Made by a program: the position numbers and the translations under genes. Under the pieces are notes generated by a model that made no database searches, was not told the origin of the DNA, and worked only from the letters and a program-made list of their open reading frames with translations. Shown here piece by piece: positions 1 to 7,262 of a stretch of 64,000 bases of DNA (within the stretch, counting starts at the first letter, position 1; each line of letters opens with the position of its first letter). Origin of the DNA: Glycomyces terrestris (GTDB lineage: Bacteria > Actinomycetota > Actinomycetes > Mycobacteriales > Micromonosporaceae); assembly GCF_003933745.1 (NCBI RefSeq), contig NZ_RSEB01000003.1:744001-808000 (forward strand), in the 5' to 3' direction.

Positions 1-523
1 CGGCGTCATGTCCCTCTACCGGCACGTCCCCGGCAAGGACGAGCTCGTCATCCTCATGTACGACTCCCTCATGGACGGGCCCCCCGACCTGCCCGACGCC
101 GACACCTGGCGCGACGTCCTCCTCCACTGGGGACGGACCGTCATCGGCCTGTTCCGCGCCCACCCGTGGGCGATCACCGTCGGCACCTCCGCCCGCACCA
201 TGGGCCCCGGCGAGGCCGGCTGGGTCGACCACGTCCTCGGCCGCCTCGGCGCCCTCGGCCTCCCCGCCGACCTCGGCCTCATGGCCGTCCTCACCGTCGA
301 CTGCTTCGCCCTCGGGGCCGCCCGCCCCGAGACCGGCGGCGCCGGCTCCTCCGCCGAGTTCTTCAGCTTCCTCGCCGACCCCGCCGCCGGCGCCCGCTTC
401 CCCCACCTCGCGGCCGTCACCACCGCGTCCTTCGCCTCCGAGCAGCTGCTCGAGGACTACTTCGAGTTCGGCCTCCAGCGCGTCCTCGACGGCCTCGAGC
501 AGTACATCGACGCCCGCGCATAG
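1..523 (+). CDS. TetR-family transcriptional regulator, C-terminal part (cut by window start)
   Basis: The open frame runs in from the left edge (codons begin at position 2) and stops at TAG 521-523. The first residues, SLYRHVPGKDELV, match the end of a TetR recognition helix and the following helix; the rest is an all-helical ligand-binding domain with C-terminal similarity to the TetR_C/TetR_C11 type. The ATG at position 8 lies inside the DNA-binding domain and is not the real start. The ligand and target are unknown. It converges on the symporter gene and shares a hairpin terminator with it. Confidence 0.8.
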   Translation, partial: GVMSLYRHVPGKDELVILMYDSLMDGPPDLPDADTWRDVLLHWGRTVIGLFRAHPWAITVGTSARTMGPGEAGWVDHVLGRLGALGLPADLGLMAVLTVDCFALGAARPETGGAGSSAEFFSFLADPAAGARFPHLAAVTTASFASEQLLEDYFEFGLQRVLDGLEQYIDARA

Positions 524-527
524 GAAC

Positions 528-555
528 GGGGGCCGGCCCTCCCGGACCGGCCCCC
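528..555. terminator. Bidirectional hairpin terminator
   Basis: Perfect 9-bp inverted repeat (GGGGGCCGG / CCGGCCCCC) with a 10-nt loop, placed between the convergent TetR and symporter genes. There is no U-tract, as is usual in actinomycetes. Confidence 0.7.
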
Positions 556-583
556 GCTTCTCAGGAGAGGAACAAAGCTCGGA

Positions 584-1951
584 TCACGCCGGCGCGAGCG
601 CCGGCTCCCCCTTGCGGGAGCCCTCGGCGTCCCCGCCGAACGCGGACTCCTCGTCCAGCGGCTGCGGGGCCGCGTCGTACACCTCGCGGTCGAGGAGGTC
701 CTCGGACTTCGCCACGATCACCGGCACCACCATCTGCCCGGCCACGTTCGTGGCCGTGCGGATCATGTCCATGATCGGGTCGATCGCCAGCAGCAGGCCC
801 ACGCCCTCGAGCGGCAGGCCCAGGGTCGACAGCGTCAGCGTCAGCATCACGGTCGCACCGGTCAGGCCCGCCGTCGCCGCCGAGCCGATGACCGACACGA
901 ACACGATGAGCAGGTAGTCCTGCACCGCCAGGTCCACGCCGTACACCTGCGCCACGAAGATCGCGGCGATGGCCGGGTAGATCGCGGCGCAGCCGTCCAT
1001 CTTGGTCGTCGCGCCGAACGGCGACGCGAACGACGCGTAGTCGCGGTCCACGCCGAGCCGGTCGGTCACGGTCTTCTGCGCCAGCGGCAGCGTGCCGACC
1101 GAGGAGCGGGACACGAACGCGAACTGGATCGCCGGCCACGCCTTCCGGTAGAACCGGACCGGCGAGACCTTCCCGAACACGCGCAGCAGCACCGGGTAGA
1201 CGACGAGCATCACGATGAGCGCGCCCGCGTAGATGTCGACGCTGAACACCGCGAGCGGCTCGAGCAGGTCCCAGCCGTACGCGTACACCGACTTCCCGAT
1301 CAGGGCCGCGGTGCCGACGGGCGCCAGGCGGATCACCCACCACAGGGCCTTCTGGACCAGTGCCAGCGCGGAGGCGTTGAACTTGAGGAACGGCTCGGCC
1401 TTGTCGCCGATCTTCGCGGCCGCCGCGCCCGCCACGATCGCGACGAACACGATCTGGAGGACGTTGACGTTCACGAACGCGTCCACGACGTTCGTGGGGA
1501 TGATGCCGGTCAGGAAGTCGGTCCACGACCCCTGCGTCTCGGGCGCGGCGGCCGCGCCGGAGAGCTCGACGCCCCGGCCCGGGTTCGTCGCCAGGCCGAT
1601 GGCGATGCCGATCACCACCGCGATGAGCGACGTGACCGCGAACCAGCCGAGGGTCTTGGCGACCAGCCGGCCCGCGTTCGCGAGGTTGCGCAGGTTCGCG
1701 ATCGACGCGACGATCGCGGTGAACACCAGGAACGGCACGATCAGGAACAGCAGCTGCACGAACAGCGTGCCGACCGTCTCCAAGGTGGTGCCGAGCCACG
1801 CGACGGACCACTCGCGGGCGGCCCAGCCGAGGACGAGGCCGACCACGAGGCCGACGAGCAGTTGCGCGGCGAACGGGAACCGCTTGCGGCGCTTGGACTT
1901 CGAATTCTCCTCCACGGCCGTGTCGGCCGTGTTCTCGGGAGCACTTGCCAT
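584..1951 (-). CDS. Dicarboxylate/amino acid:cation symporter (SDF/DAACS family)
   Basis: 455-aa member of the sodium/proton:dicarboxylate symporter family that takes up C4-dicarboxylates or glutamate/aspartate across the cytoplasmic membrane. Hallmarks are visible in order: hydrophobic helices from about residue 28, the serine-rich hairpin SRSSVGTLPL (281-290), the unwound TM7 motif KMDGCA (317-322, usually NMDGT) and the substrate-binding TM8 segment DPIMDMIRTATNVAGQ (391-406). The tail after residue 415 is acidic and probably cytosolic. The ATG start has the SD-like sequence AGAGGTAG just upstream. Substrate preference cannot be read from the sequence; the K in place of N in the TM7 motif is unusual but occurs in related carriers. 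It is monocistronic and convergent with the TetR gene. Confidence 0.9.
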   Translation of the reverse strand: MASAPENTADTAVEENSKSKRRKRFPFAAQLLVGLVVGLVLGWAAREWSVAWLGTTLETVGTLFVQLLFLIVPFLVFTAIVASIANLRNLANAGRLVAKTLGWFAVTSLIAVVIGIAIGLATNPGRGVELSGAAAAPETQGSWTDFLTGIIPTNVVDAFVNVNVLQIVFVAIVAGAAAAKIGDKAEPFLKFNASALALVQKALWWVIRLAPVGTAALIGKSVYAYGWDLLEPLAVFSVDIYAGALIVMLVVYPVLLRVFGKVSPVRFYRKAWPAIQFAFVSRSSVGTLPLAQKTVTDRLGVDRDYASFASPFGATTKMDGCAAIYPAIAAIFVAQVYGVDLAVQDYLLIVFVSVIGSAATAGLTGATVMLTLTLSTLGLPLEGVGLLLAIDPIMDMIRTATNVAGQMVVPVIVAKSEDLLDREVYDAAPQPLDEESAFGGDAEGSRKGEPALAPA

Positions 1952-2274
1952 GGGAACTACCTCTTGTGAAGGCTGGCGCAGGCACGGGGGCGCGCGGCGG
2001 CGCGGACCGTGCCGGCGGTAAGGAGTGCGGGTCGGGCTCGGACCCAGCGGGGAGATACGAGTACGTCGGCGAGCCGGCCGGTGGGATCGGCGGAACTAGC
2101 GACAGAGCACGGTCGACACGCGGCAGAAGTCGAGATGACGCCTGCGTGTCAGGAACTGGTTGGTGACCGTGTAACTCATAGCCCGTCAACGGTAGCGTCA
2201 TTCGCAATTCGGGCGCAAGTCCCGGTGAGGGATCGCATACGGACCGCCGCGGCCGGGGCGGTTAGATTCACGGC
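1952..2274. other. Divergent intergenic region between symporter and crcB genes
   Basis: About 320 bases holding the promoters of the two divergent genes. I looked for a fluoride riboswitch ahead of the crcB pair and did not see its conserved core on the plus strand. The only clear signal is the -10 listed next. Confidence 0.5.
2263..2268 (+). promoter_or_regulatory. -10 element of a leaderless crcB promoter
   Basis: TAGATT lies 6 nt before the GTG at 2275, the spacing expected if transcription starts at the start codon. No Shine-Dalgarno sequence is present, which supports leaderless translation. Confidence 0.5.
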
Positions 2275-2712
2275 GTGACCGGACCACACCGCCCGCCCCT
2301 GTGGGACGCGCTCCGCGCCGTCCCCGCCTCCGCCCTGGCCGCCGTCGCGCTCGGCGGCGCCGCCGGGGCCCTGGCCCGCGCCGGGCTCCTCGTCCTCCTC
2401 CCCGCCGCACCCGGCCGCTTCGACCTGGCCACGTTCCTCGCCAACGCCCTCGGCGGGCTCCTCATCGGCGTGCTCATGACCGTCGTCACCGAGGCCGCGC
2501 CGGGCCTGCGGCTCCTGCGGCCCTTCCTCGGCGTCGGCGTCCTCGGCGGCTTCACCACCTTCTCCACCTACATCGTCGGCATCGGCCGCGCCGTCGACGC
2601 GGGCGAGGCGCCGCTCGCGGTCGTGTACGCGTTCACCACGATCGCGGCCGCGCTCGGGGCCGCCGCCCTCGGCATGGCCGCCACCCGCCGCGTCCTGGCG
2701 GGCCGCCGGTGA
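2275..2712 (+). CDS. crcB: Fluoride ion channel CrcB/Fluc, subunit 1
   Basis: 145-aa four-helix membrane protein of the Fluc family, which exports toxic fluoride as a dimer in antiparallel orientation. The family signature GGFTTFSTY is at residues 91-99 and the pore asparagine of the FLANALGG segment at about 57. The N-terminus is about 20 residues longer than in the partner. The GTG start fits the leaderless promoter. The stop codon overlaps the next crcB gene, so the two are co-translated and probably form a heterodimer, as in other actinomycetes with paired short Fluc genes. Confidence 0.9.
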   Translation: MTGPHRPPLWDALRAVPASALAAVALGGAAGALARAGLLVLLPAAPGRFDLATFLANALGGLLIGVLMTVVTEAAPGLRLLRPFLGVGVLGGFTTFSTYIVGIGRAVDAGEAPLAVVYAFTTIAAALGAAALGMAATRRVLAGRR

Positions 2713-3071
2713 CGCTCCTCCTCATCGCCGCCGGCGCGGCCGTCGGCGCGCCCGCCCGGTTCCTCACCGACCTCGTGGCCGCCCACTACCTCGGCCGGCA
2801 CCTCCCCTGGGGCACGCTCGCGGTCAACACCGCCGGGTCCGGCCTCGCCGTGTTCCTCGCCGCCGCCGTCGCCGACCCGGCCTGGTCGGCGCTCCTCGCC
2901 ACCGGCTTCTGCGGCGCCCTCACCACGTTCTCGACGCTCTCGTGGGAGACCCTCGTCCTCGTCGAGCAGGGCCGCTGGAGGCACGCCGTCCTCAACATCG
3001 CCGTGAACCTCGCGGGCGGGCTCGCCGCCGGCCTCGGCGGCCTCGCGCTCGCCCGCCTCCTCGGGTACTGA
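2709..3071 (+). CDS. crcB: Fluoride ion channel CrcB/Fluc, subunit 2
   Basis: 120-aa Fluc homologue starting at GTG 2709 within the GTGA overlap with the upstream gene's stop. It carries the pore asparagine in GTLAVNTAGSG (about residue 40) and the phenylalanine/threonine signature ALTTFSTLSWE (70-80). Four hydrophobic segments are seen. Being the overlapping partner of a second, divergent Fluc protein, it is most simply the other half of a dual-topology heterodimer. Confidence 0.9.
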   Translation: MTLLLIAAGAAVGAPARFLTDLVAAHYLGRHLPWGTLAVNTAGSGLAVFLAAAVADPAWSALLATGFCGALTTFSTLSWETLVLVEQGRWRHAVLNIAVNLAGGLAAGLGGLALARLLGY

Positions 3072-3153
3072 AGCGCCGACACGCGGCCGGGCGGCGCGGC
3101 AAATGCGCGGTTCGGCCCGCCCGATGGCCCACGATCGAGGTCCTGCCATATCT

Positions 3154-3197
3154 GCCCGCCGGGGGTTCCCGGGCGCCTCCGCGAACCCCCGGCGGGC
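3154..3197. terminator. Perfect 15-bp hairpin between crcB pair and subtilase gene
   Basis: Arms GCCCGCCGGGGGTTC (3154-3168) and GAACCCCCGGCGGGC (3183-3197) are exact complements with a 14-nt loop. It ends 20 nt before the subtilase ATG, so it can terminate the crcB transcript or, if the subtilase promoter lies upstream, act in that gene's leader. Confidence 0.65.
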
Positions 3198-3217
3198 GCG
3201 AGACGAAGGGACCCCTG

Positions 3218-5716
3218 ATGCCGGGCCACCGCACGCTCCGAACCGTCCCGCCCTCCTGGCGGCGGCCCCTCGCGGCCGCGGCCGCCCTGCCGCTCCTGGC
3301 CCTCGCCGCCCCTGCGGCGCAGGCGGAACCGGAGGCGGGCGACGCGCGGGTGTGGCTCGTCGAGTTCGCCGAAGGCGCCGACGCCTCCGTGCTCGACGCC
3401 GCCCCCGGCCTCGACTTCGAGGTGCGCCACGACTTCGAGCGGATCTGGAACGGCGTCTCCGTCGAGGCCGACCCGGCGACCGCGCGCCGCCTCGCGCAGT
3501 TCGGGCACGTCGAGCGCGTCTGGTCCGACGTGGTGTTCACCGGCCCCGCCGCCGTCGCCGACGATGGGCCGGTTCCCGAACTGGCGCAGGCGATCCAGAC
3601 CACCCGCGCCGACGTCGCGCACGGGCGCGGCGTCACCGGCGAGGGCGTCAAGGTCGGCGTCATCGACACCGGCATCGACTACACCCACCCCGATCTCGGC
3701 GGCTGCTTCGGCTCCGGCTGCCGGGTCGCGTACGGCGCCGACTTCGTCGGCGACGACTTCGACTCCGACGACCCCGAGTTGAGCGAGCCGAGCCCGGACG
3801 ACGACCCGGCCGACTGCGGGGGCCACGGCACCCACGTCGCCGGCATCGTCGGCGCCGACGGCGAGGTCACCGGCGTCGCCCCCGACGCGACCTTCGGCGC
3901 GTACAAGGTCTTCGGCTGCGAGGGCTCCACCAGCGCCGAGGTGATCATGCAGGCCCTGGAGGCCGCGCTCGACGACGGCATGGACGTCGTCAACCTCTCG
4001 CTCGGGCAGTCGTTCCAGTGGCCCGGCTACCCGACGGCGAAGGCCGCCGACCGGCTCACCGAGGAGGGCGTCGTGGTCGTCGCCTCCATGGGCAACGACG
4101 GCGAGCACGGCGTGTACTCCGGTTCGGCGCCCGGCGTCGGCGAGGACGTGATCGCCGTGGCCTCCACCGACAATCCGGCCCAGCGCATGGACGCCGCGTA
4201 CGTGCCCGCGCTCGACCGCCGCATCGGCTACCGCCCCATCGACGCGTCCCCCGACCCCGAGGCCGGCACCGCGACCGACCCGCTCGCGTGGCTCGGCCGC
4301 GCCTGCGCCGACGACGCCTCCGAGAGCGACGTCGCCGGGAAGGCCGCCCTGGTCGTGCGCGGCACCTGCACCTTCGACGAGAAGTACCGGCGGGCCGTCG
4401 CCGAGGGCGCGACGAGCGTCGTCGTCTACAACGACCGCCCCGGGCCCTTCGGCGGCGGCGGCGTCGAGGACCCGGCCGTGCCGGTCATCGCGGTCACCGA
4501 CGCCGACGGGAAGGACCTGCACGACCTCGTCTCGATCGGCGAGGCCCCGGTCCTCGAGTTCACCGGCGAGACCGTCCTCGTCGACCTGCCGCGCGGCGGC
4601 CTCGCCTCCGGGTTCACCGCCTACGGCCCGGCCCCCGACCTGACGTTCAAGCCGGACCTGGCCGCCCCCGGCGGCGGCGTCTGGTCCACCGTGCCCGTCG
4701 CCGACGGCTCCTACGCCTCGCTCTCGGGCACCTCGATGTCCTCGCCGCACGTCGCCGGCGCCGCGGCCCTGCTCCTCGACGCCGAACCGCGCCTCGCGCC
4801 CCGCGAGGTCCGCACCCGGCTCGCGAACGCCGCCAAGCCGGTCCCGTGGGGCGACAACCCCGACCTCGGCGAACTCGAAGCGGCCCACCGGCAGGGCACC
4901 GGCGTCGTCGACATCGTCGACGCCCTCGACGCCCGCGCCTGCCTGCACCCCACCGGGGTCAACACCGGCCACGGCACGGGACCGCGCACCTTCGAGCTCA
5001 CGCTCACCTCGCGCGACGAGGCCGTGCGCGACTACACGCTCACGCACCGGTCCACGATCGCGACCACCGGCGACGACCGGGACCCCGGCTTCCACGCCGC
5101 CGAACCCGCCGTCACGTTCGAGCCCAAGGAGATCCGCCTCCACCCGGGCCAGACCGCCACCGTCGAGGTCACGGTCGAGCCCAGCGCCGACCTGCCGCTC
5201 GGCAGCGTCTTCGGCGGCCGCATCACCGCCCGCCCCGACGCCGGCGGCGAGTCGCTCACGGCCGCCTACTCGGGCTACCACGGCGACTACCTGGCGATCC
5301 CGATCCTGGAGCACCCCGAGCTGCCGAAGCTCGCCGCGATCGTCGCCCAGGACCCGGAGACGCACGAGTTCGAGTACCGCGACCTCGCCGCCGACGAGTC
5401 GTTCAGCCTCGCCGACGGCCCTGACCTCGCGGCCCTCCTCTACCTGGGGCACCAGCCGGCGGCCATGGAGGTCTCGGCGGCGAACGCCGAGACGGGGGAG
5501 GTCGTCGACTGGGAGCCCGAGGCGTTCCTGCCGCGCTCGCCCGGGCCCGACGACGCGATGGGCATCCACCTGGAGGACCTCATCGCCCAGCGCCCGGGAG
5601 CGCTGGAGGCGGGCCGGTGGACCCTCACCGTGAGGGTGCTCAAAGCCCTCGGCGACGAGAGCGACCCGGCGCACTGGGAGCAGTGGACCTCTCCGGAGTT
5701 CACGCTCACTGCGTGA
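3218..5716 (+). CDS. Secreted S8 subtilisin-family serine protease with PA domain
   Basis: 832-aa exported endopeptidase. Residues 1-36 form a signal peptide (twin arginines RRP, then an Ala/Leu core, cleavage after AQA). An I9-like propeptide follows (about 45-110). The catalytic triad is complete: Asp150 in VGVIDTGIDYTHP, His203 in GGHGTHVAG, Ser506 in GTSMSSPHVAG, with the oxyanion Asn293 in GND. A protease-associated (PA) domain is inserted between Asn and Ser at about 340-460, the arrangement of lactocepin-type subtilases. The C-terminal 280 residues look like beta-sandwich (Fn3-like) domains. ATG 3218 was chosen over longer in-frame reading because it has GAAGGG 7 nt upstream and gives the signal peptide directly. 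Confidence 0.92.
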   Translation: MPGHRTLRTVPPSWRRPLAAAAALPLLALAAPAAQAEPEAGDARVWLVEFAEGADASVLDAAPGLDFEVRHDFERIWNGVSVEADPATARRLAQFGHVERVWSDVVFTGPAAVADDGPVPELAQAIQTTRADVAHGRGVTGEGVKVGVIDTGIDYTHPDLGGCFGSGCRVAYGADFVGDDFDSDDPELSEPSPDDDPADCGGHGTHVAGIVGADGEVTGVAPDATFGAYKVFGCEGSTSAEVIMQALEAALDDGMDVVNLSLGQSFQWPGYPTAKAADRLTEEGVVVVASMGNDGEHGVYSGSAPGVGEDVIAVASTDNPAQRMDAAYVPALDRRIGYRPIDASPDPEAGTATDPLAWLGRACADDASESDVAGKAALVVRGTCTFDEKYRRAVAEGATSVVVYNDRPGPFGGGGVEDPAVPVIAVTDADGKDLHDLVSIGEAPVLEFTGETVLVDLPRGGLASGFTAYGPAPDLTFKPDLAAPGGGVWSTVPVADGSYASLSGTSMSSPHVAGAAALLLDAEPRLAPREVRTRLANAAKPVPWGDNPDLGELEAAHRQGTGVVDIVDALDARACLHPTGVNTGHGTGPRTFELTLTSRDEAVRDYTLTHRSTIATTGDDRDPGFHAAEPAVTFEPKEIRLHPGQTATVEVTVEPSADLPLGSVFGGRITARPDAGGESLTAAYSGYHGDYLAIPILEHPELPKLAAIVAQDPETHEFEYRDLAADESFSLADGPDLAALLYLGHQPAAMEVSAANAETGEVVDWEPEAFLPRSPGPDDAMGIHLEDLIAQRPGALEAGRWTLTVRVLKALGDESDPAHWEQWTSPEFTLTA

Positions 5717-5738
5717 TCCCGGGGCGACATCGAGGGTT

Positions 5739-5772
5739 GCGGGCGGCCGGGATGGTGTTCCCGGCCGCCCGC
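5739..5772 (+). terminator. Terminator of the subtilase gene
   Basis: Perfect 14-bp stem (GCGGGCGGCCGGGA / TCCCGGCCGCCCGC) with loop TGGTGT, 22 nt after the stop codon. A second 8-bp hairpin (5783-5803) follows immediately. Confidence 0.8.
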
Positions 5773-5948
5773 GCCTGTGACTGGCGGTCCTGCGTGGACC
5801 GCCGGGCGGGTGGCTTCCCGCGCGCGGTCTCGGTATGGCGACGTTCGCGATTCCCCTTCATATCGCCGCCATCCCGCAGGGCCAGATGGCTTTTTTGTCT
5901 CAACCGTGACACCGTCCGGGGTGGAGTGTCGAGAACGAATTTCCGGCC

Positions 5949-5957
5949 TGTGGATAA
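5949..5957 (-). other. DnaA-box-like 9-mer (TTATCCACA on minus strand)
   Basis: Exact match to the E. coli-type DnaA box. Streptomyces-type boxes usually read TTGTCCACA, so function is uncertain. Confidence 0.35.
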
Positions 5958-6094
5958 CTCGCGCCGCGCGCAGCCGCGCAGCGGTCGCCGCGCTGCGGCC
6001 GGTGGCCGGGCGGGTGCTGCGGAGCCTGTCGTGATGGCGCATGGGTCAACACTGGCACCGAGTGCCGCCAGGTGTCCAGCGCGAGTTCTCCGCC

Positions 6095-6103
6095 TGTGGA
6101 TAA
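6095..6103 (-). other. DnaA-box-like 9-mer (TTATCCACA on minus strand)
   Basis: Second exact match, 146 bp from the first, in the same orientation and with the same flanks (C-rich before, AAC-Y-CGC after). Confidence 0.35.
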
Positions 6104-6113
6104 CCGCCGCGAA

Positions 6114-6138
6114 CGGCCGGCGGCTTCGCCGCCGGCCG
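6114..6138 (-). terminator. Terminator of the SDR gene
   Basis: 11-bp perfect stem CGGCCGGCGGC / GCCGCCGGCCG closed by TTC, i.e. a C(UUC)G-type loop, directly after the minus-strand SDR stop. Confidence 0.75.
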
Positions 6139-6144
6139 ACCGGT

Positions 6145-6879
6145 CTACTTGCGGCGGTGGACGAGCTGGGCCCCGGCCTGGTCGCGCGGGGTGATGGTGA
6201 GCTGGTCGATGTTCACGTGCGAGGGCCGGGTGGCGACCCACGTGACCGCGTCGGCGATGTCGGCCGCGACCAGCGGCGTCATGCCGGCGTAGACGGCGTC
6301 GGCGCGCTCCCGGTCGCCCTCGAAGCGCACCAGGCTGAACTCGGTCTCGACCATTCCCGGGTCGATCTCGCACACCCGCACCGGCTGGCCGAGCAGCTCC
6401 ATGCGGAGCACCCGCGTGACCGCCGCCTCGGCGTGCTTGGCCGCGTTGTAGCCGCCCCCGCCCGGGTACGGCTGGTGGCCCGCGATCGAGCCGATCACGA
6501 TGACCTGCCCGTCGCCCGAGTCGACGAGCTTCGGCAGGAGCGCCTTGGTGATCCGGGCCGTGCCGAGCACGTTCACGTCGTACATGCGCTGCCACAGCTC
6601 CAGGTCCGCGCCGGCCACCGAGTCGAGGCCGAACGCGCCGCCCGCGTTGTTGACGAGCACGTCGCACCGCTCGACCTGGTCGGCGAACGCGGCCACCGAC
6701 GCCTCGTCGGTCACGTCCAGCGCCAGCGCCGTCCCGCCGCACTCGGCCGCGACCTCCGCGAGCCGGTCGGCCCGGCGGGCGCCGAGGACCACGTCGAAGC
6801 CGGCCTCGGCCAGGCCCCGGGCGGCGGCCGCCCCGATGCCGCTGCTCGCTCCCGTGACGACTGCGGTCTGCTTGCCCAT
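6145..6879 (-). CDS. SDR-family NAD(P)-dependent oxidoreductase (YdfG-like)
   Basis: 244-aa classical short-chain dehydrogenase. The Rossmann nucleotide motif GASSGIG is at residues 10-16, NNAG at 77-80, and the catalytic Ser131, Tyr144 and Lys148 are present (GSIAG, YNAAK). An arginine pair after beta-2 (ARRADR) suggests NADP(H). Overall it resembles the YdfG/3-hydroxy-acid dehydrogenase group, which oxidises serine-type 3-hydroxy acids, but the substrate is not certain. The ATG has an ideal GAGGAGG Shine-Dalgarno. It is monocistronic and divergent from the metE riboswitch. Confidence 0.88.
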   Translation of the reverse strand: MGKQTAVVTGASSGIGAAAARGLAEAGFDVVLGARRADRLAEVAAECGGTALALDVTDEASVAAFADQVERCDVLVNNAGGAFGLDSVAGADLELWQRMYDVNVLGTARITKALLPKLVDSGDGQVIVIGSIAGHQPYPGGGGYNAAKHAEAAVTRVLRMELLGQPVRVCEIDPGMVETEFSLVRFEGDRERADAVYAGMTPLVAADIADAVTWVATRPSHVNIDQLTITPRDQAGAQLVHRRK

Positions 6880-7026
6880 CGTTTCCTCCTCGCGTCGCGG
6901 CCCGGGCCGCGGTCCCGGCCCGGCCCGGCTCGGACCTTACTCGGCGCTTCCGGGCCGCCCGCACCGGTTCTCACACTCTGGCCGAGGGGCCCGGGGCGCG
7001 CGTCCGCGGCCGTACCATCGCTCTCG

Positions 7027-7205
7027 ACGCTGGTTCCGCGGCGAGGACTCGCCGCGGCCAAGAGGGAATCTGGTGCGAGTCCAGAACTGCCCCGCAGCGG
7101 TGAGGGGGAACGAAACCCGCCAAGAGCACTGGGTCCGCGAGGGCCTGGGAAGCGGCGGGGACTAGGCGCCGGCGACGGAGCGCCCCCGAGTCCGAATACC
7201 TGCCC
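7027..7205 (+). ncRNA. Cobalamin (B12) riboswitch upstream of metE
   Basis: Shows the ordered landmarks of the cobalamin aptamer: an AGAGGGAA-type segment followed by GGTGCGAGTCC, then GAACTGCCCCGCAGCGGTGAG, a downstream GCCTGGGAAGCGG segment, and the closing box GAGTCCGAATACCTGCC. A GC-rich hairpin (about 7211-7230) between aptamer and start codon can serve as the expression platform. Known role of the family: when B12 is sufficient, the B12-independent methionine synthase is switched off. The precise 5' boundary is approximate. Confidence 0.9.
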
Positions 7206-7262
7206 GCGTCCCGCGCGCGACCGCGCGCGGCCCCGCTGTCGCATGTTCGAGGGAACTGACAC

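Larger units (their letters stand above)
5773..6113. other. Gene-free stretch with two DnaA-box-like 9-mers
   Basis: No convincing ORF: the short reading frames here are mixed-phase GC shadows. It contains two TGTGGATAA sequences (listed separately) in similar flanks, and an AT-richer patch around 5855-5940. Confidence 0.5.

Noticed and set aside
1952-2274. Fluoride riboswitch before crcB
   Set aside because: The conserved core could not be found, and the promoter geometry points to a leaderless start with no room for an aptamer.
2786-5674. 962-aa minus-strand open frame
   Set aside because: Antisense shadow of the subtilase gene: composition is Gly/Val/Arg/Asp-rich and no motif is seen, while the plus frame has a full catalytic triad.
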